DNA of 64,000 bases from an uncultured Duganella sp. (GTDB taxonomy: Bacteria; Pseudomonadota; Gammaproteobacteria; Burkholderiales; Burkholderiaceae). How positions within the stretch are numbered: position 1 is the stretch's first letter; every line of letters starts with the position of its first letter. A model generated the notes under the pieces. The model saw only the letters and a list, made by a program, of their open reading frames with translations. It was not told the DNA's origin and did not search any database. Location: assembly GCA_946482635.1 (NCBI GenBank), contig CAMLSG010000001.1:10339-74338 (forward strand). The letters are read 5' to 3'. Shown here piece after piece: positions 21,181-30,121 of the stretch. A program made the position numbers and the translations under genes.

Positions 21181-22713
21181 ATGCGCATGCCATTGTTCCA
21201 CCGAACGGCCGCCGGGGCTGCCGTCGCCGCGGGGCCGCACGCGCTGGCGCGCCCTCATCGCGGCCTGCCCTTGCTATTGCTGCTCCCCTTCATGCTGCTG
21301 GCAATTTTTGTCGGCGTGGTCGGCGGGCTGGACTCGCCGCCGCTGGTGGCCATCGTCGGCACCGCAGTGCTGTCGGTCCTGATGGTGTTCGTGCTGCCGT
21401 TGCACGGCATGTTCTGGTGCCTGTTCGTGCTGACTTTCCTGTTGCAGGGTTCGGCCGTCTACTTCCTGAAGTTGCGTCCTGCGGCCTGGCTGGCCTTCGG
21501 CCTCGCGATCCTGTTCTTTTGCCGCGCATTGCTCGACCTCGTCGTGCACAAGCGCGAGCAGCACCACCTGCGCAAGGGGGATGGTTCGACCGTGGAACTG
21601 GCGGCGGTGCTGTTCGTGGCGGCCTTTGTGATCAGCCTGGTGTTCAACCGTGTGCCCAAGTCGCAGATCTTCTCGGCAGCGAAGGCCATGCTGCCCATGT
21701 TCTCGGTGCTGTTCGCGCTGTACTGGTTCCGCTGGAAAGAGCAGCACCTTGAGACCAGCTGGCGCATGATGTTCTGGGTGGTGCTGATCCAGGTGCCGGT
21801 GGTGCTGTACCAGCACTTCTTCGTCGCCACGGCAACCACCTTCGATTCGATTGTCGGCACCTTCGGCGGCACGCCTGGTTTCGGCGGCAATAGCGCCATC
21901 ATGGTGTTCTTCACGGTGGTGGCAATGGGTTATGCCGCGGCGCGCTGGCATGCCGGCCAGATGTCCGGCAAGGCGATGTGGGCGTTCCAGGCGATCGGCT
22001 TTGCCATCATCCTGCTGGGCGAAGTGAAGGCAGCCTTCATCTGGCTGCCCCTGATGCTGGCCTGGGTCCTGCGGCGCAGGATTTTGCGCAGCATCGGCGC
22101 CTTCATCGGCTTTGCCGTGCTGCTGGCGGCCTTCGTCGGCACCACCTACACCGTGTATGAAACGCTGTACTGGGGCAAGAAGGTGCAGTCGGCGCATAAC
22201 ATGGCGGAAAAGCTGGACCGTGGCGGCGGTTACTTCTTTGATCCCAACAACGTCAATTACCGCACCGGCGAGATCAGCCGCGCCGCCTCGCTCGCCCTGT
22301 GGGCACGCGACCCGCTGGCAACCGTGCCGCGCCGCCTGGTCGGCTATGGGCCCGGCGCCAGTAAACCGTCCGGCCTGCTCGGCGCGGGCGAGGTCGCCAA
22401 GCGCTACCAGCCGCTGCATCTTGACGCTACCGCGCTGGGCATCCTGCTGTGGGATGTAGGCCTATTGGGCGCTCTCGCTTACGGCTCCATGCTACTGTTT
22501 TCCCTGCTAGCTGCCTGGCGCTACGTGCGCCGAAAACAAGGTAGCGTGGCCCAGCTCGCGCTGGCCGATACCTGCGTCGCAGCCATGCTGCTGTTCCTGA
22601 TGATGCTGGTTTATAACCGCGCGCTGATGGATGAGCCCACCGCCCAGCTGCTCCTGATGATGTGCATGGGGACGATAGTCCAGTTATGCCGTTTCGGCTC
22701 GTCCCAACGCTAG
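21181..22713 (+). CDS. Wzy-like polysaccharide polymerase / O-antigen ligase-type membrane protein
   Basis: Strongly hydrophobic protein of 510 residues with at least ten predicted membrane segments and a larger soluble loop at about residues 330-420 (containing DPNNVNYRTGEISRAASLA and ARDPLATVPRRLVGYGPG). This is the usual layout of Wzy polymerases and WaaL-type ligases, where the loop faces the periplasm. Gene order after epsI and before the flippase and glycosyltransferases favours a repeat-unit polymerase. Primary sequence similarity in this group is weak, so polymerase versus ligase stays open. Ribosome site AGGGGGAG precedes the ATG. Confidence 0.75.
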   Translation: MRMPLFHRTAAGAAVAAGPHALARPHRGLPLLLLLPFMLLAIFVGVVGGLDSPPLVAIVGTAVLSVLMVFVLPLHGMFWCLFVLTFLLQGSAVYFLKLRPAAWLAFGLAILFFCRALLDLVVHKREQHHLRKGDGSTVELAAVLFVAAFVISLVFNRVPKSQIFSAAKAMLPMFSVLFALYWFRWKEQHLETSWRMMFWVVLIQVPVVLYQHFFVATATTFDSIVGTFGGTPGFGGNSAIMVFFTVVAMGYAAARWHAGQMSGKAMWAFQAIGFAIILLGEVKAAFIWLPLMLAWVLRRRILRSIGAFIGFAVLLAAFVGTTYTVYETLYWGKKVQSAHNMAEKLDRGGGYFFDPNNVNYRTGEISRAASLALWARDPLATVPRRLVGYGPGASKPSGLLGAGEVAKRYQPLHLDATALGILLWDVGLLGALAYGSMLLFSLLAAWRYVRRKQGSVAQLALADTCVAAMLLFLMMLVYNRALMDEPTAQLLLMMCMGTIVQLCRFGSSQR

Positions 22714-22865
22714 GGAATTGTGTCATTTCTGGGCGACATTGTTACAAAACTTTTGTCGCACAGAAACGAATTTGTGAAATACGTGATGTAGACTTTCCTT
22801 GTTGTGCCGGATCAAATTGCGGTTAACTTATTGATTCGCAAACGAAATTGTCTGGAGAGTATCAC
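22714..22865 (+). promoter_or_regulatory. Intergenic regulatory region before the secreted lyase gene
   Basis: A 152-base gap inside an otherwise closely packed locus, richer in A+T than its neighbours. It contains a perfect inverted repeat ACAAAA-C-TTTTGT at 22744-22756. A looser TGTC-N10-GACA pair lies at 22721-22738. The ribosome site GGAGA lies before the ATG at 22866. It probably holds a promoter that restarts transcription for the second half of the locus. No confident -35/-10 pair could be fixed. Confidence 0.4.
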
Positions 22866-25241
22866 ATGAAATTCGTTAAATATTCCCTTTTGCATTGCGC
22901 CGTGCTGGGCGCGCTTTCTACCTTTGCCACCACCAGTCGTGCCGACTGGGCCATTTCCGCCAACATCGAAGCCGTGCGGCCCGCGCCGGACAAAATGCAG
23001 TTGCAACCACAGAATCCGCCCGGCTTTTCCTGGTCGCGTTATCCGATTGCTACTTCGTCCACCTGGTACCTGGTCATCATCCAGCCGCCTGGCACCGCGT
23101 CGCCCATCAAGCATGTCGTGCCGCGCAACTGGCTGCTGCCAACCCATGCGTTCCCGACCGCCGGCATCTATACCTGGAAAGTGGCGCCGTTCACGCGCAC
23201 CCAGGCAATGAACGATGCCGATGCGGCAGCGCGCACCAAGGCCAAGGCGGCAGGCTCGAACCTGGCCCAGATCGAGGCGGCGGCGGAAGCGGCCGTGGTG
23301 CCGCTGGCGGAAGCGGTGGCGAAGGACTGGTCGACGGTGCGCAGCTTCACCATCGACAGCAGCGCCACCAAATTCGAGGTGTATGACAACGCCACGCTGC
23401 GCGACAATGTGTTGCGCCATGGCCGTTCGCGCATGCTGTCGCCGACTTTCCAGCCTTACCTGAAATGGTCTTCGGCCATGGTTACCGAGCGCGGCGACCA
23501 GGTGCGGCGCCTGATCGAAACCGTGCAGTCGCGCATGACGATGGCGCCGGTCAAGGACAGCGACTGGCCGCTGGTGAGCAGCGGCACCATGACCACGGCG
23601 CTGAGCAACCAGAATTCGGATATCCGCAACCGCATCAACCGCACCTCGCATCAAGTGGAAGCGGCAGCCTTGCTGTACCGCCTGAAACAGGGCGAGGCCA
23701 TCGCAACGGCCTACCTGAACGAAGCGATCAAGCGCGGCGATGAACTGGCTGCCCTGAGCCCGACCGGTCCGACCAGCTATGCCAACCAGGACCAGGCCAC
23801 CCGCACCATTTCCCTGTCGCTGTCGAAAGCGCTGGATATGTTGTGGAACAACCTCGACTCGACGCGCAAGGCAACCTGGCAATCGGCCATCGCGCGCCGG
23901 ACGACGGACATCTACAATGACCTGTCGGGCAGCAATGGCCGGATGGACCAGTATCCTTACGACGCCCACGGCGGCAATACGCTGGGTTTCCTGGCGCTGA
24001 TCGCGGCCCTCAACCTGGGCGATGTGCCGGCGGCCCAGACCTGGTTCGACTTCGCGGTGCGCACCTATGTGCACCAGGTCTACACCTGGAGCGGCCCGGA
24101 GGGCGGCTATGCCAACGGCACTGCATACGGCCAGGCGGCTGCGGACTTTTCGGTGCAGATCTGGGACCCGCTGAGCCAGGCGCTGGGCGTGTCGATCTAC
24201 CGCAAGCCCTGGTCGGACGGCTTCCTGCGCTTCATGGCGCACTTTGTGCCGCCTGGCACGCCGAACCATGTGTTTGGCGATGGCCACGAGGACGTGCCGA
24301 ACACTTACCTGCTGAAGGCCTTTGCCTCGCGCTTCAATACGCCGGCGGCCAAGTGGTACTTCAACAGCATGGCGGGAGTGGAAGATCCGCTGACACTGCT
24401 GCAGGCGCCGTCGCCGCTGCCGGTGAATACGGTCACCAGCGCCGTGCCGCCGCCGAACGGCGCTTTCTATCCCAGCGTGGGCTGGGCCGCGATGCACAGT
24501 TCTCTGGCGGATACGAAGCGCACGTCGCTGTATTTCAAGTCCAGCCCTTATGGCTCGTATAACCACAGCCACGGCGACCAGAACTCGATTGTGCTGAACA
24601 GCGGCGGCAAGCGCTTGCTGATCGAAGCCGGTTATTACGACTGGTATGGTTCGCCGTTGTGGAGCAGCTGGTACCGCGCGACCAAGTCGCACAACGCGGT
24701 GACCTACGACAACGGCGTGGGGCAGCGCATCGAAGGCAATACGGTGAACCTGGGCCGCAACGGCAAGATCACCGGCTTCTCGACCACCTCGGCCATGGAC
24801 TATGTGGAGGGCGATGCGACGCCGGCGTTCGAGGGCGCGCTGTCGCTGAACCGGCGCAAGGTGTGGTACTTCCGCAGCCAGGATGCGGCAGTGGTAATGG
24901 ATACGCTGACGGCACCGGTGGCCCATGCCTGGGAGTGGAATTTCCATGCGGCCGTAGCGATTACAGTCAATGCGGATGGTTCGGCGACCATCGTCAACGG
25001 CGACCGTTCACTGTGCGTCCGTTCCATCACGCCGGGCACCACCCTGGTGAAGCGGGATGGACCGGCGCCGCGTACCGGGATCGAAGAGCACGCAGCCTTT
25101 ACGCGTCCGGCGGCGCTCAAGGGTGAATTCGTGATCTTGCTCGACGTGGGCTGCAAGAAGCCCGCGGTCAAGCTGACCACGGGCACCACCAGCCGCGTGC
25201 TGACGGTGGGCAGCCAGACCATCACGCTGCCGCTGCCTTGA
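22866..25241 (+). CDS. Secreted heparinase II/III-like polysaccharide lyase (DUF4962 type)
   Basis: Exported 791-residue protein. The signal peptide LLHCAVLGALSTFATTSRA is followed by a DUF4962/alpha-toroid-like region to about residue 520. A heparinase II/III-like beta-sandwich follows, including YGSYNHSHGDQNSIVL near residues 561-576, whose histidines match the catalytic region of heparinase II-type lyases, and RATKSHNAVTYDNGVGQR downstream. Likely acts in the periplasm or outside on uronic-acid-containing polymer made by the same locus, trimming or clearing it. A TTG-initiated extension of six residues is possible, but the ATG at 22866 has the better-spaced GGAGA. Substrate is inferred only. 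Confidence 0.8.
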   Translation: MKFVKYSLLHCAVLGALSTFATTSRADWAISANIEAVRPAPDKMQLQPQNPPGFSWSRYPIATSSTWYLVIIQPPGTASPIKHVVPRNWLLPTHAFPTAGIYTWKVAPFTRTQAMNDADAAARTKAKAAGSNLAQIEAAAEAAVVPLAEAVAKDWSTVRSFTIDSSATKFEVYDNATLRDNVLRHGRSRMLSPTFQPYLKWSSAMVTERGDQVRRLIETVQSRMTMAPVKDSDWPLVSSGTMTTALSNQNSDIRNRINRTSHQVEAAALLYRLKQGEAIATAYLNEAIKRGDELAALSPTGPTSYANQDQATRTISLSLSKALDMLWNNLDSTRKATWQSAIARRTTDIYNDLSGSNGRMDQYPYDAHGGNTLGFLALIAALNLGDVPAAQTWFDFAVRTYVHQVYTWSGPEGGYANGTAYGQAAADFSVQIWDPLSQALGVSIYRKPWSDGFLRFMAHFVPPGTPNHVFGDGHEDVPNTYLLKAFASRFNTPAAKWYFNSMAGVEDPLTLLQAPSPLPVNTVTSAVPPPNGAFYPSVGWAAMHSSLADTKRTSLYFKSSPYGSYNHSHGDQNSIVLNSGGKRLLIEAGYYDWYGSPLWSSWYRATKSHNAVTYDNGVGQRIEGNTVNLGRNGKITGFSTTSAMDYVEGDATPAFEGALSLNRRKVWYFRSQDAAVVMDTLTAPVAHAWEWNFHAAVAITVNADGSATIVNGDRSLCVRSITPGTTLVKRDGPAPRTGIEEHAAFTRPAALKGEFVILLDVGCKKPAVKLTTGTTSRVLTVGSQTITLPLP

Positions 25242-25266
25242 GCCGCCAGGGGGACTGAGCCATGCT

Positions 25267-26775
25267 ATGACAGCACCATACTCGGGCCCCCAAACGCGGC
25301 GTAACATCGCCGCCTTCCTGGTAGGCAAAGTGCCTACCGCCGTGCTGACAGCCAGCGTGCTTGGGCTGTCGGCACGCGTTCTGCCGGCTGCCGAATTCGG
25401 CCACTATGTGGTCGGCATGGCGCTGGTGGAACTCGTTCTTGGCCTGTCGAGCTTTGGCCTCGACTGGGTTCTGTTGCGTTTCCTTCCCGAATACCGCTTG
25501 CGTGGCAGCCGCCAGGCGCTGGCACGCCTGGTCGTCACGGTGGCCGGGTGCCGTATGTTGCTGCTGGCGGTTGTCGCCTGCAGCCTGCTGCTGGCGCGCG
25601 GCGCCGGGGTGTTGCCTGCCAGTGTCCCGCCTGAACTGGCCGGCGTGCTGGCGATCCTGCTGGTGGTGGAGGGGGTAATGCGCATCTTGCGCGACAACAC
25701 TCTGGAGGCGCTGGCCCTGCAATCGCGCATGCAACTCGTCACGGTGCTGCGTGGCGCCGTCATCGCCTGCGCCTTGCTGGCGATGGGCAGCGGTACGGCA
25801 CGCGAGCTGTTGCTGGCGGAACTGGGCGCAAGCGTCGGTGCGCTACTGCTGTCTGCCGGATTCTTTTTCCATGCCGTGCGCGGGCTTCCGATGCATGCGC
25901 AGGAAGGATGGCAGCCGCCTGGCGCTGGCCAGGTGCGAGCGGTGGCCTTGCACAACTACGCCAGCGGGATTGTTGAATACCTGTATTCGCCTTCCAGCCT
26001 GATCCTGCTGCTCGCGCGCAGCCAGGCGCCGGAAGCCATGGCGGGCCTGGGATTTGTCTTGCGTTTGACGGATATCATCCGCAACTACATGCCCGGCATG
26101 GTAATTTTCTCGGTAGTGCGCTCGCGCATGATTGGCGCCTACGCCGGCAATCGCGACTACGGCGAATTGCAGCGCTGGGCGCATTTCGTTTTCAAGGTTA
26201 GCGCGCTGAGCTTGCTGCCGGTGCTGGCGGTGGCTGCAGTGTATGGCGACCTGGTGTTGCAGCTGGCCAGCGGCGGCCGCTTTGGCGAATACCGTCTGCT
26301 GTTCGCGGTGCTGTGCGGCTGGCTGGCGCTGCGCCTGCATCGCCTGATCCTCAACGTGGTGTGCAATGCCGTTGGCCTGATGGGCATGTGGGCGTTGGCT
26401 TCGCTGTGCTCCTTGCTGGTGCTGCCTTTGCTCGCGTGGCTTGGTTCCGCGGCCCTGGGTTTGTGGCTGGTGCCGGCAGCCTTGCTGGGCAATGAACTGA
26501 TCGTGAACGGGCTGGTCGTGGCGGGCATGCGGCGGCGCGGCTTTGCGTGGCCGCTGGGCTTGAGCTGGTGGGCGCGCGCCTTGCTGGCAATTGGCGCGGC
26601 GGCCGGCGTGGCGTGGCTGTTGCCGGGGCAGGGCGTGCTTGCGGCTGCTGTGGGAACCCTGCTGCTGTGCGCCGTATTTGCCGTAGCGCTGTTATTGTCG
26701 GGGGCAATTGATGAGAAAGATCGACAGCTTATCAACCGAGTGCTGGGACGCCAACTGTTGCGCGAGGTTTCATGA
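25267..26775 (+). CDS. Polysaccharide flippase (Wzx/oligosaccharide flippase family)
   Basis: A 502-residue membrane protein with about twelve to fourteen hydrophobic helices spread evenly along its length, as in Wzx/MATE-like flippases (for example FGHYVVGMALVELVLGLSSF at the N-terminus). It should move undecaprenyl-linked repeat units across the inner membrane for the polymerase at 21181. The start is the ATG at 25267; an earlier ATG at 25262 reads only two codons before a stop. It overlaps the following glycosyltransferase by ATGA. Confidence 0.85.
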   Translation: MTAPYSGPQTRRNIAAFLVGKVPTAVLTASVLGLSARVLPAAEFGHYVVGMALVELVLGLSSFGLDWVLLRFLPEYRLRGSRQALARLVVTVAGCRMLLLAVVACSLLLARGAGVLPASVPPELAGVLAILLVVEGVMRILRDNTLEALALQSRMQLVTVLRGAVIACALLAMGSGTARELLLAELGASVGALLLSAGFFFHAVRGLPMHAQEGWQPPGAGQVRAVALHNYASGIVEYLYSPSSLILLLARSQAPEAMAGLGFVLRLTDIIRNYMPGMVIFSVVRSRMIGAYAGNRDYGELQRWAHFVFKVSALSLLPVLAVAAVYGDLVLQLASGGRFGEYRLLFAVLCGWLALRLHRLILNVVCNAVGLMGMWALASLCSLLVLPLLAWLGSAALGLWLVPAALLGNELIVNGLVVAGMRRRGFAWPLGLSWWARALLAIGAAAGVAWLLPGQGVLAAAVGTLLLCAVFAVALLLSGAIDEKDRQLINRVLGRQLLREVS

Positions 26776-27893
26776 AAGTGCTTGCCATCTATCCCGGATT
26801 GAATCCTACCTTCGATGAGGTAGCGTACGTGCTGCCGCCGCTGGTTGCGAAAGGCGTCGCGGTGGAGGTGGTGACGTCGCGCGTATCGGCGCTCAAGAGT
26901 TCCGAGCCGGGCGAGGCCTATGAAAACTTCCAGGGTGTGCCGATCCACCGCATCTTTCCAAGCTTGCGCGCCTTGTCGCACGAAGCCGCGCGCTACCTGC
27001 CGCAGGTACGCGAAATTGCAGACGCTTTCCAGCCGGATGTTTTGCTGGTGAATTCCTTCCACACCTTGCCGCTGCTGGAACTGTTGCGGCCACTGTACCC
27101 GGTTCCAGTGCTGCTGCGGGTGGAGTCGGCCGATCCGGTGCAGCTGCTGCGGCGGCGCTATTACGGCGGCGTGCCCGCCTTGGGACGCGTCGCCGGGCGC
27201 ATGCGCTGGTGGCAGGTATGCGGGCAGGTGGATGCGCTGATGAGCAACGACCCGGCGGACTTGCCGCAACTGGCGACGCTTGGCTTGCGCGGGCGGCGCG
27301 CCTATTACGCGGCGCATTGCGCGCAGCGGCCGGCCGACTGGCGGCCGGCGCGCGAGCGGCGGCAGGGCGAGATGATCTATGTCGGTTCGCTGATCCGCCA
27401 CAAGAATTGCGAACGCTGGCTGGAGACGGTGCCGGCCATCCTGGAACATACGCCGGTCGAGCGTTTCGTGGTGATCGGGCGAGGACCGTACGGGCACGTC
27501 GTGAAGCAATTACAGGAGCGATTGGGCGACCGCGTCGAGCATGTGGAAGGGGTGACGCGCATCGAAGCCTTGCAACGTTTGTCGTCAGCGTGGTTCGCCT
27601 ATACGGAGAGCCATTCCGGCTGGGGCTTCCTGTGCGATTCATGGTCTACCCGCACGCCGGTGCTTTGCCCGCAATCGACTTTCAGCATCGTGCCCGGCTG
27701 GACCGGCATGATGCCGCAGGATGTGCCGGCCATGCTGGCCACCATCAACCGCCTGTATGACGATGCCGAGTATTACAGCACCCTGCAGGATGGCGGCGCC
27801 TTGCGTTACGCCTCCGAGCATACGGCCGATGTGGTGAGCAGGCAGTACCTGCAGATCCTGCGCGAAGTCGTGGCGGAGGGGCGGCGGCCATGA
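26772..27893 (+). CDS. Glycosyltransferase (GT4/GT-B type)
   Basis: A 373-residue protein with the two-domain GT-B layout. The N-terminal acceptor half has KVLAIYPGLNPTFDEVAYVL and a donor half from about residue 195 begins GEMIYVGSLIRHKNCERWLE. A late WGFLCDSWSTRTPVLCPQ segment takes the place of the usual E-x7-E region. Cytosolic or membrane-associated, presumably adding one sugar of the repeat unit. Start and stop overlap both neighbours by ATGA, so it is part of a translationally coupled block. Donor and linkage cannot be told. Confidence 0.78.
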   Translation: MKVLAIYPGLNPTFDEVAYVLPPLVAKGVAVEVVTSRVSALKSSEPGEAYENFQGVPIHRIFPSLRALSHEAARYLPQVREIADAFQPDVLLVNSFHTLPLLELLRPLYPVPVLLRVESADPVQLLRRRYYGGVPALGRVAGRMRWWQVCGQVDALMSNDPADLPQLATLGLRGRRAYYAAHCAQRPADWRPARERRQGEMIYVGSLIRHKNCERWLETVPAILEHTPVERFVVIGRGPYGHVVKQLQERLGDRVEHVEGVTRIEALQRLSSAWFAYTESHSGWGFLCDSWSTRTPVLCPQSTFSIVPGWTGMMPQDVPAMLATINRLYDDAEYYSTLQDGGALRYASEHTADVVSRQYLQILREVVAEGRRP

Positions 27894-28864
27894 TTCATGT
27901 GCTCCTTCCGCAAGCCAGCAGCTATCGCGATATCACCGAGTACCTTCGCGAGCGCGGTGCGCGCGTGACCATCGTGGGATCCGGCACGCAGGGCATGAGC
28001 GGCAAGCTCGCCATCGTGCTGTCCATGTTCTCGCCAAAGCTGCTGCGCTGCTTTGGCTTGTGGAAGAAGTCAGACCGCTTGCTGATCGTTGGCTGGCAGG
28101 CCTTGCCGGTGCTGGCACTGGTCAAGGCGCGCCTGCTGCCGCGGCCGGAGCGCCTGCTGGTGATGAGCTGCTTCGTGCATGGAAAGCGCGCGCGCCGCCT
28201 TGCCGACCGTGTGCTGCGCGCGCTGCGCGTGCCGGGCCTGGGCTTCATCGCCTTCTCGCCGGGGGAGGCACGCAACCTGGTGCAGAACGTCGGCATGGCG
28301 CCGCAGGACGTGCATTGCCACCTGTGGCGGCAGGAGCTGGATGGCCGGGCCGCGCAACAGGATGATGACGGCAGTATTTTCGCCGGCGGCTTTTCCAATC
28401 GCGATTATGACCTGTTGCTGGAAGCAGCCGAACCCCTGCCGGCACCGCTGGTGATCGTCGCTTCGCAGCGCAACCAGATCCGCCAGCCGGCGCGCGACAG
28501 CACGCGCATCCTGCGCGATTTGCCGGAGGCGGAATTCGAAGGGCTGCTGGCGCGCAGCAGCGTGGTGGCGATGCCCTTGCGCGGCCTGGGCGAGGCGTGC
28601 GGGCAAAGTGTCCTGTTGCGCGTGCTGCGGCATGGGAAACCGCTGGTGGCGACACGCCACGAAGCGATCGAAGCCTATCTTGGCGAAGACTATCCAGGCT
28701 TTGTGCCGCACGATGACGTGCAGGCGATGCGCCAGGCGCTGGCGCATGCGCTGGAACAGCCGGCGCGGCGCGCGGAACTGGCACAGCGCGTGCGCCTGGC
28801 AGCGGGAAAGCTGGAAGGGCGCGGCGAACCGGGCGCTGAAATTGAGCAGTTCTTGCTAGGATGA
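27890..28864 (+). CDS. Glycosyltransferase, GT-B type
   Basis: A 324-residue protein that looks like a short GT-B glycosyltransferase. A Rossmann-like N-terminal half is followed by a C-terminal half with SIFAGGFSNRDYDLLLEA near residue 163 and RGLGEACGQSVLLRVLRHGKPLVAT near residue 229, where donor-binding residues normally lie. Shorter than typical GT4 enzymes. It overlaps the previous gene by ATGA and ends 3 bases before the next start. Specific sugar unknown. Confidence 0.7.
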   Translation: MIHVLLPQASSYRDITEYLRERGARVTIVGSGTQGMSGKLAIVLSMFSPKLLRCFGLWKKSDRLLIVGWQALPVLALVKARLLPRPERLLVMSCFVHGKRARRLADRVLRALRVPGLGFIAFSPGEARNLVQNVGMAPQDVHCHLWRQELDGRAAQQDDDGSIFAGGFSNRDYDLLLEAAEPLPAPLVIVASQRNQIRQPARDSTRILRDLPEAEFEGLLARSSVVAMPLRGLGEACGQSVLLRVLRHGKPLVATRHEAIEAYLGEDYPGFVPHDDVQAMRQALAHALEQPARRAELAQRVRLAAGKLEGRGEPGAEIEQFLLG

Positions 28865-28867
28865 AGC

Positions 28868-30121
28868 ATGGCTCGCCCAGTACGCATCTTGCAGCTCGTG
28901 CCGGAACCGTTGCCGACTTTCCGCGCCGACGTGGCGACCCTTTTCGGAAAATACCTGCCGCGCCATGGCGTGCAATGCCACCTGGTCGGCAAGGGCAGCG
29001 CGGCGCCGGCCGACAACCAGGGCTTCGCCTCTTCACGGCGGGCACGCGCTGGTGCGCGTTGGAAATCCGAGCTGTCTTTTCTCTGGCTTTGCCTGCGGGC
29101 CTTGCTAGGCGCTAGCGGCCGCACCCACGATGCGGTGCAAGTGCGCGACATGGTCAGCATTGGCCTGCTGGCGTTGCTGGTGGCGCGCGTGAAGGGATTG
29201 CCGATGATGTACTGGCTGTCATACCTGATGAGTGAAGGGCGCATCGAACGCGCGCAGGGTGAGCTGGCCCGCCTGCCTGCGCGGCGCATCCTGCGCCGCC
29301 TGCGCGCCCGTCTTGTACTCGCCAAAGGATGCGCCGAGCGCTGGCTGCTGTACCGCGTCCTGCTGCCGCGTGCCGACCACGTGTTCGTGCAAAGCGAGGC
29401 GATGGCGCGGCTGGTGACCCGGCACGGCGTGCCGGCAGGGCGTATCAGCGCGGTGCCGATGGGCGTCGACATGGAAGCAGTCGCGCCGGCCGGATCAGTG
29501 CCGAAGGCCCGCTCGTGGCCAGGCTGGGAAGGGCGGGCGGTGGTGGCCTATCTTGGCACGCTGGACCGGGCGCGTTGCCTGGAGCGCGTGCTGGACGCGC
29601 TGGTGCTGGTGCGGCGCGAATTGCCGTCGGCCAGCCTGCTCCTGATCGGCAGTTCACCGCAGCAGGCTGACGTGCCGCAACTGCTTGATGCGGCGCGTGC
29701 GCGGGGCCTGGCGGAGGCGGTGCAGGTCACCGGCTGGCTGCCGCCGGCACAGGCCTGGGAGTACCTGCAGGGTGCGCAAGCGGCGATTTCCTATGTGCCG
29801 CGCGGTGCGCTGTACGACGTCAGCTCGCCGACCAAGCTGCTGGAATATCTGGCGCTGGGCATGCCCTGCGTCGGCAACGACATTCCAGACCAGGAAGCCG
29901 TGCTGGCCGCCAGCGGCGCGGGCTGGCTGGCGGCCAGCACGCCGCAAGCGATGGCCGACGCTTTGCTGGCTATCTTGCGCGACCCGCAGGCAGCGCGCGA
30001 GCGCGCGGCGGCGGGTCCGGCATACATTGAAGCGGCGCGCAGCTACCGCGTGCTGGGCGAGGCGGTGGCGCAGCGCTATCGGAACCTGGTGGGAGGCGAT
30101 CATGCTGGCCGAATTGCGTAA
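28868..30121 (+). CDS. Glycosyltransferase family 4 protein
   Basis: A 417-residue GT-B enzyme. The donor domain begins near residue 220 (VVAYLGTLDRARCLERVLDA) and contains ISYVPRGALYDVSSPTKLLEYLALGMP, with the SPTKLLEYLA pattern typical of GT4 members. The N-terminal half carries VRILQLVPEPLPTFRADV. Likely one of five sugar-adding enzymes of the repeat unit. Its last 20 bases overlap the start of the adenylate-forming enzyme gene. Confidence 0.85.
   Translation: MARPVRILQLVPEPLPTFRADVATLFGKYLPRHGVQCHLVGKGSAAPADNQGFASSRRARAGARWKSELSFLWLCLRALLGASGRTHDAVQVRDMVSIGLLALLVARVKGLPMMYWLSYLMSEGRIERAQGELARLPARRILRRLRARLVLAKGCAERWLLYRVLLPRADHVFVQSEAMARLVTRHGVPAGRISAVPMGVDMEAVAPAGSVPKARSWPGWEGRAVVAYLGTLDRARCLERVLDALVLVRRELPSASLLLIGSSPQQADVPQLLDAARARGLAEAVQVTGWLPPAQAWEYLQGAQAAISYVPRGALYDVSSPTKLLEYLALGMPCVGNDIPDQEAVLAASGAGWLAASTPQAMADALLAILRDPQAARERAAAGPAYIEAARSYRVLGEAVAQRYRNLVGGDHAGRIA

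Noticed and set aside
22812..24947. Minus-strand open frame of 711 residues
   Set aside because: Antisense of the heparinase-like lyase gene; Arg/His/Gln-rich with no recognisable fold.
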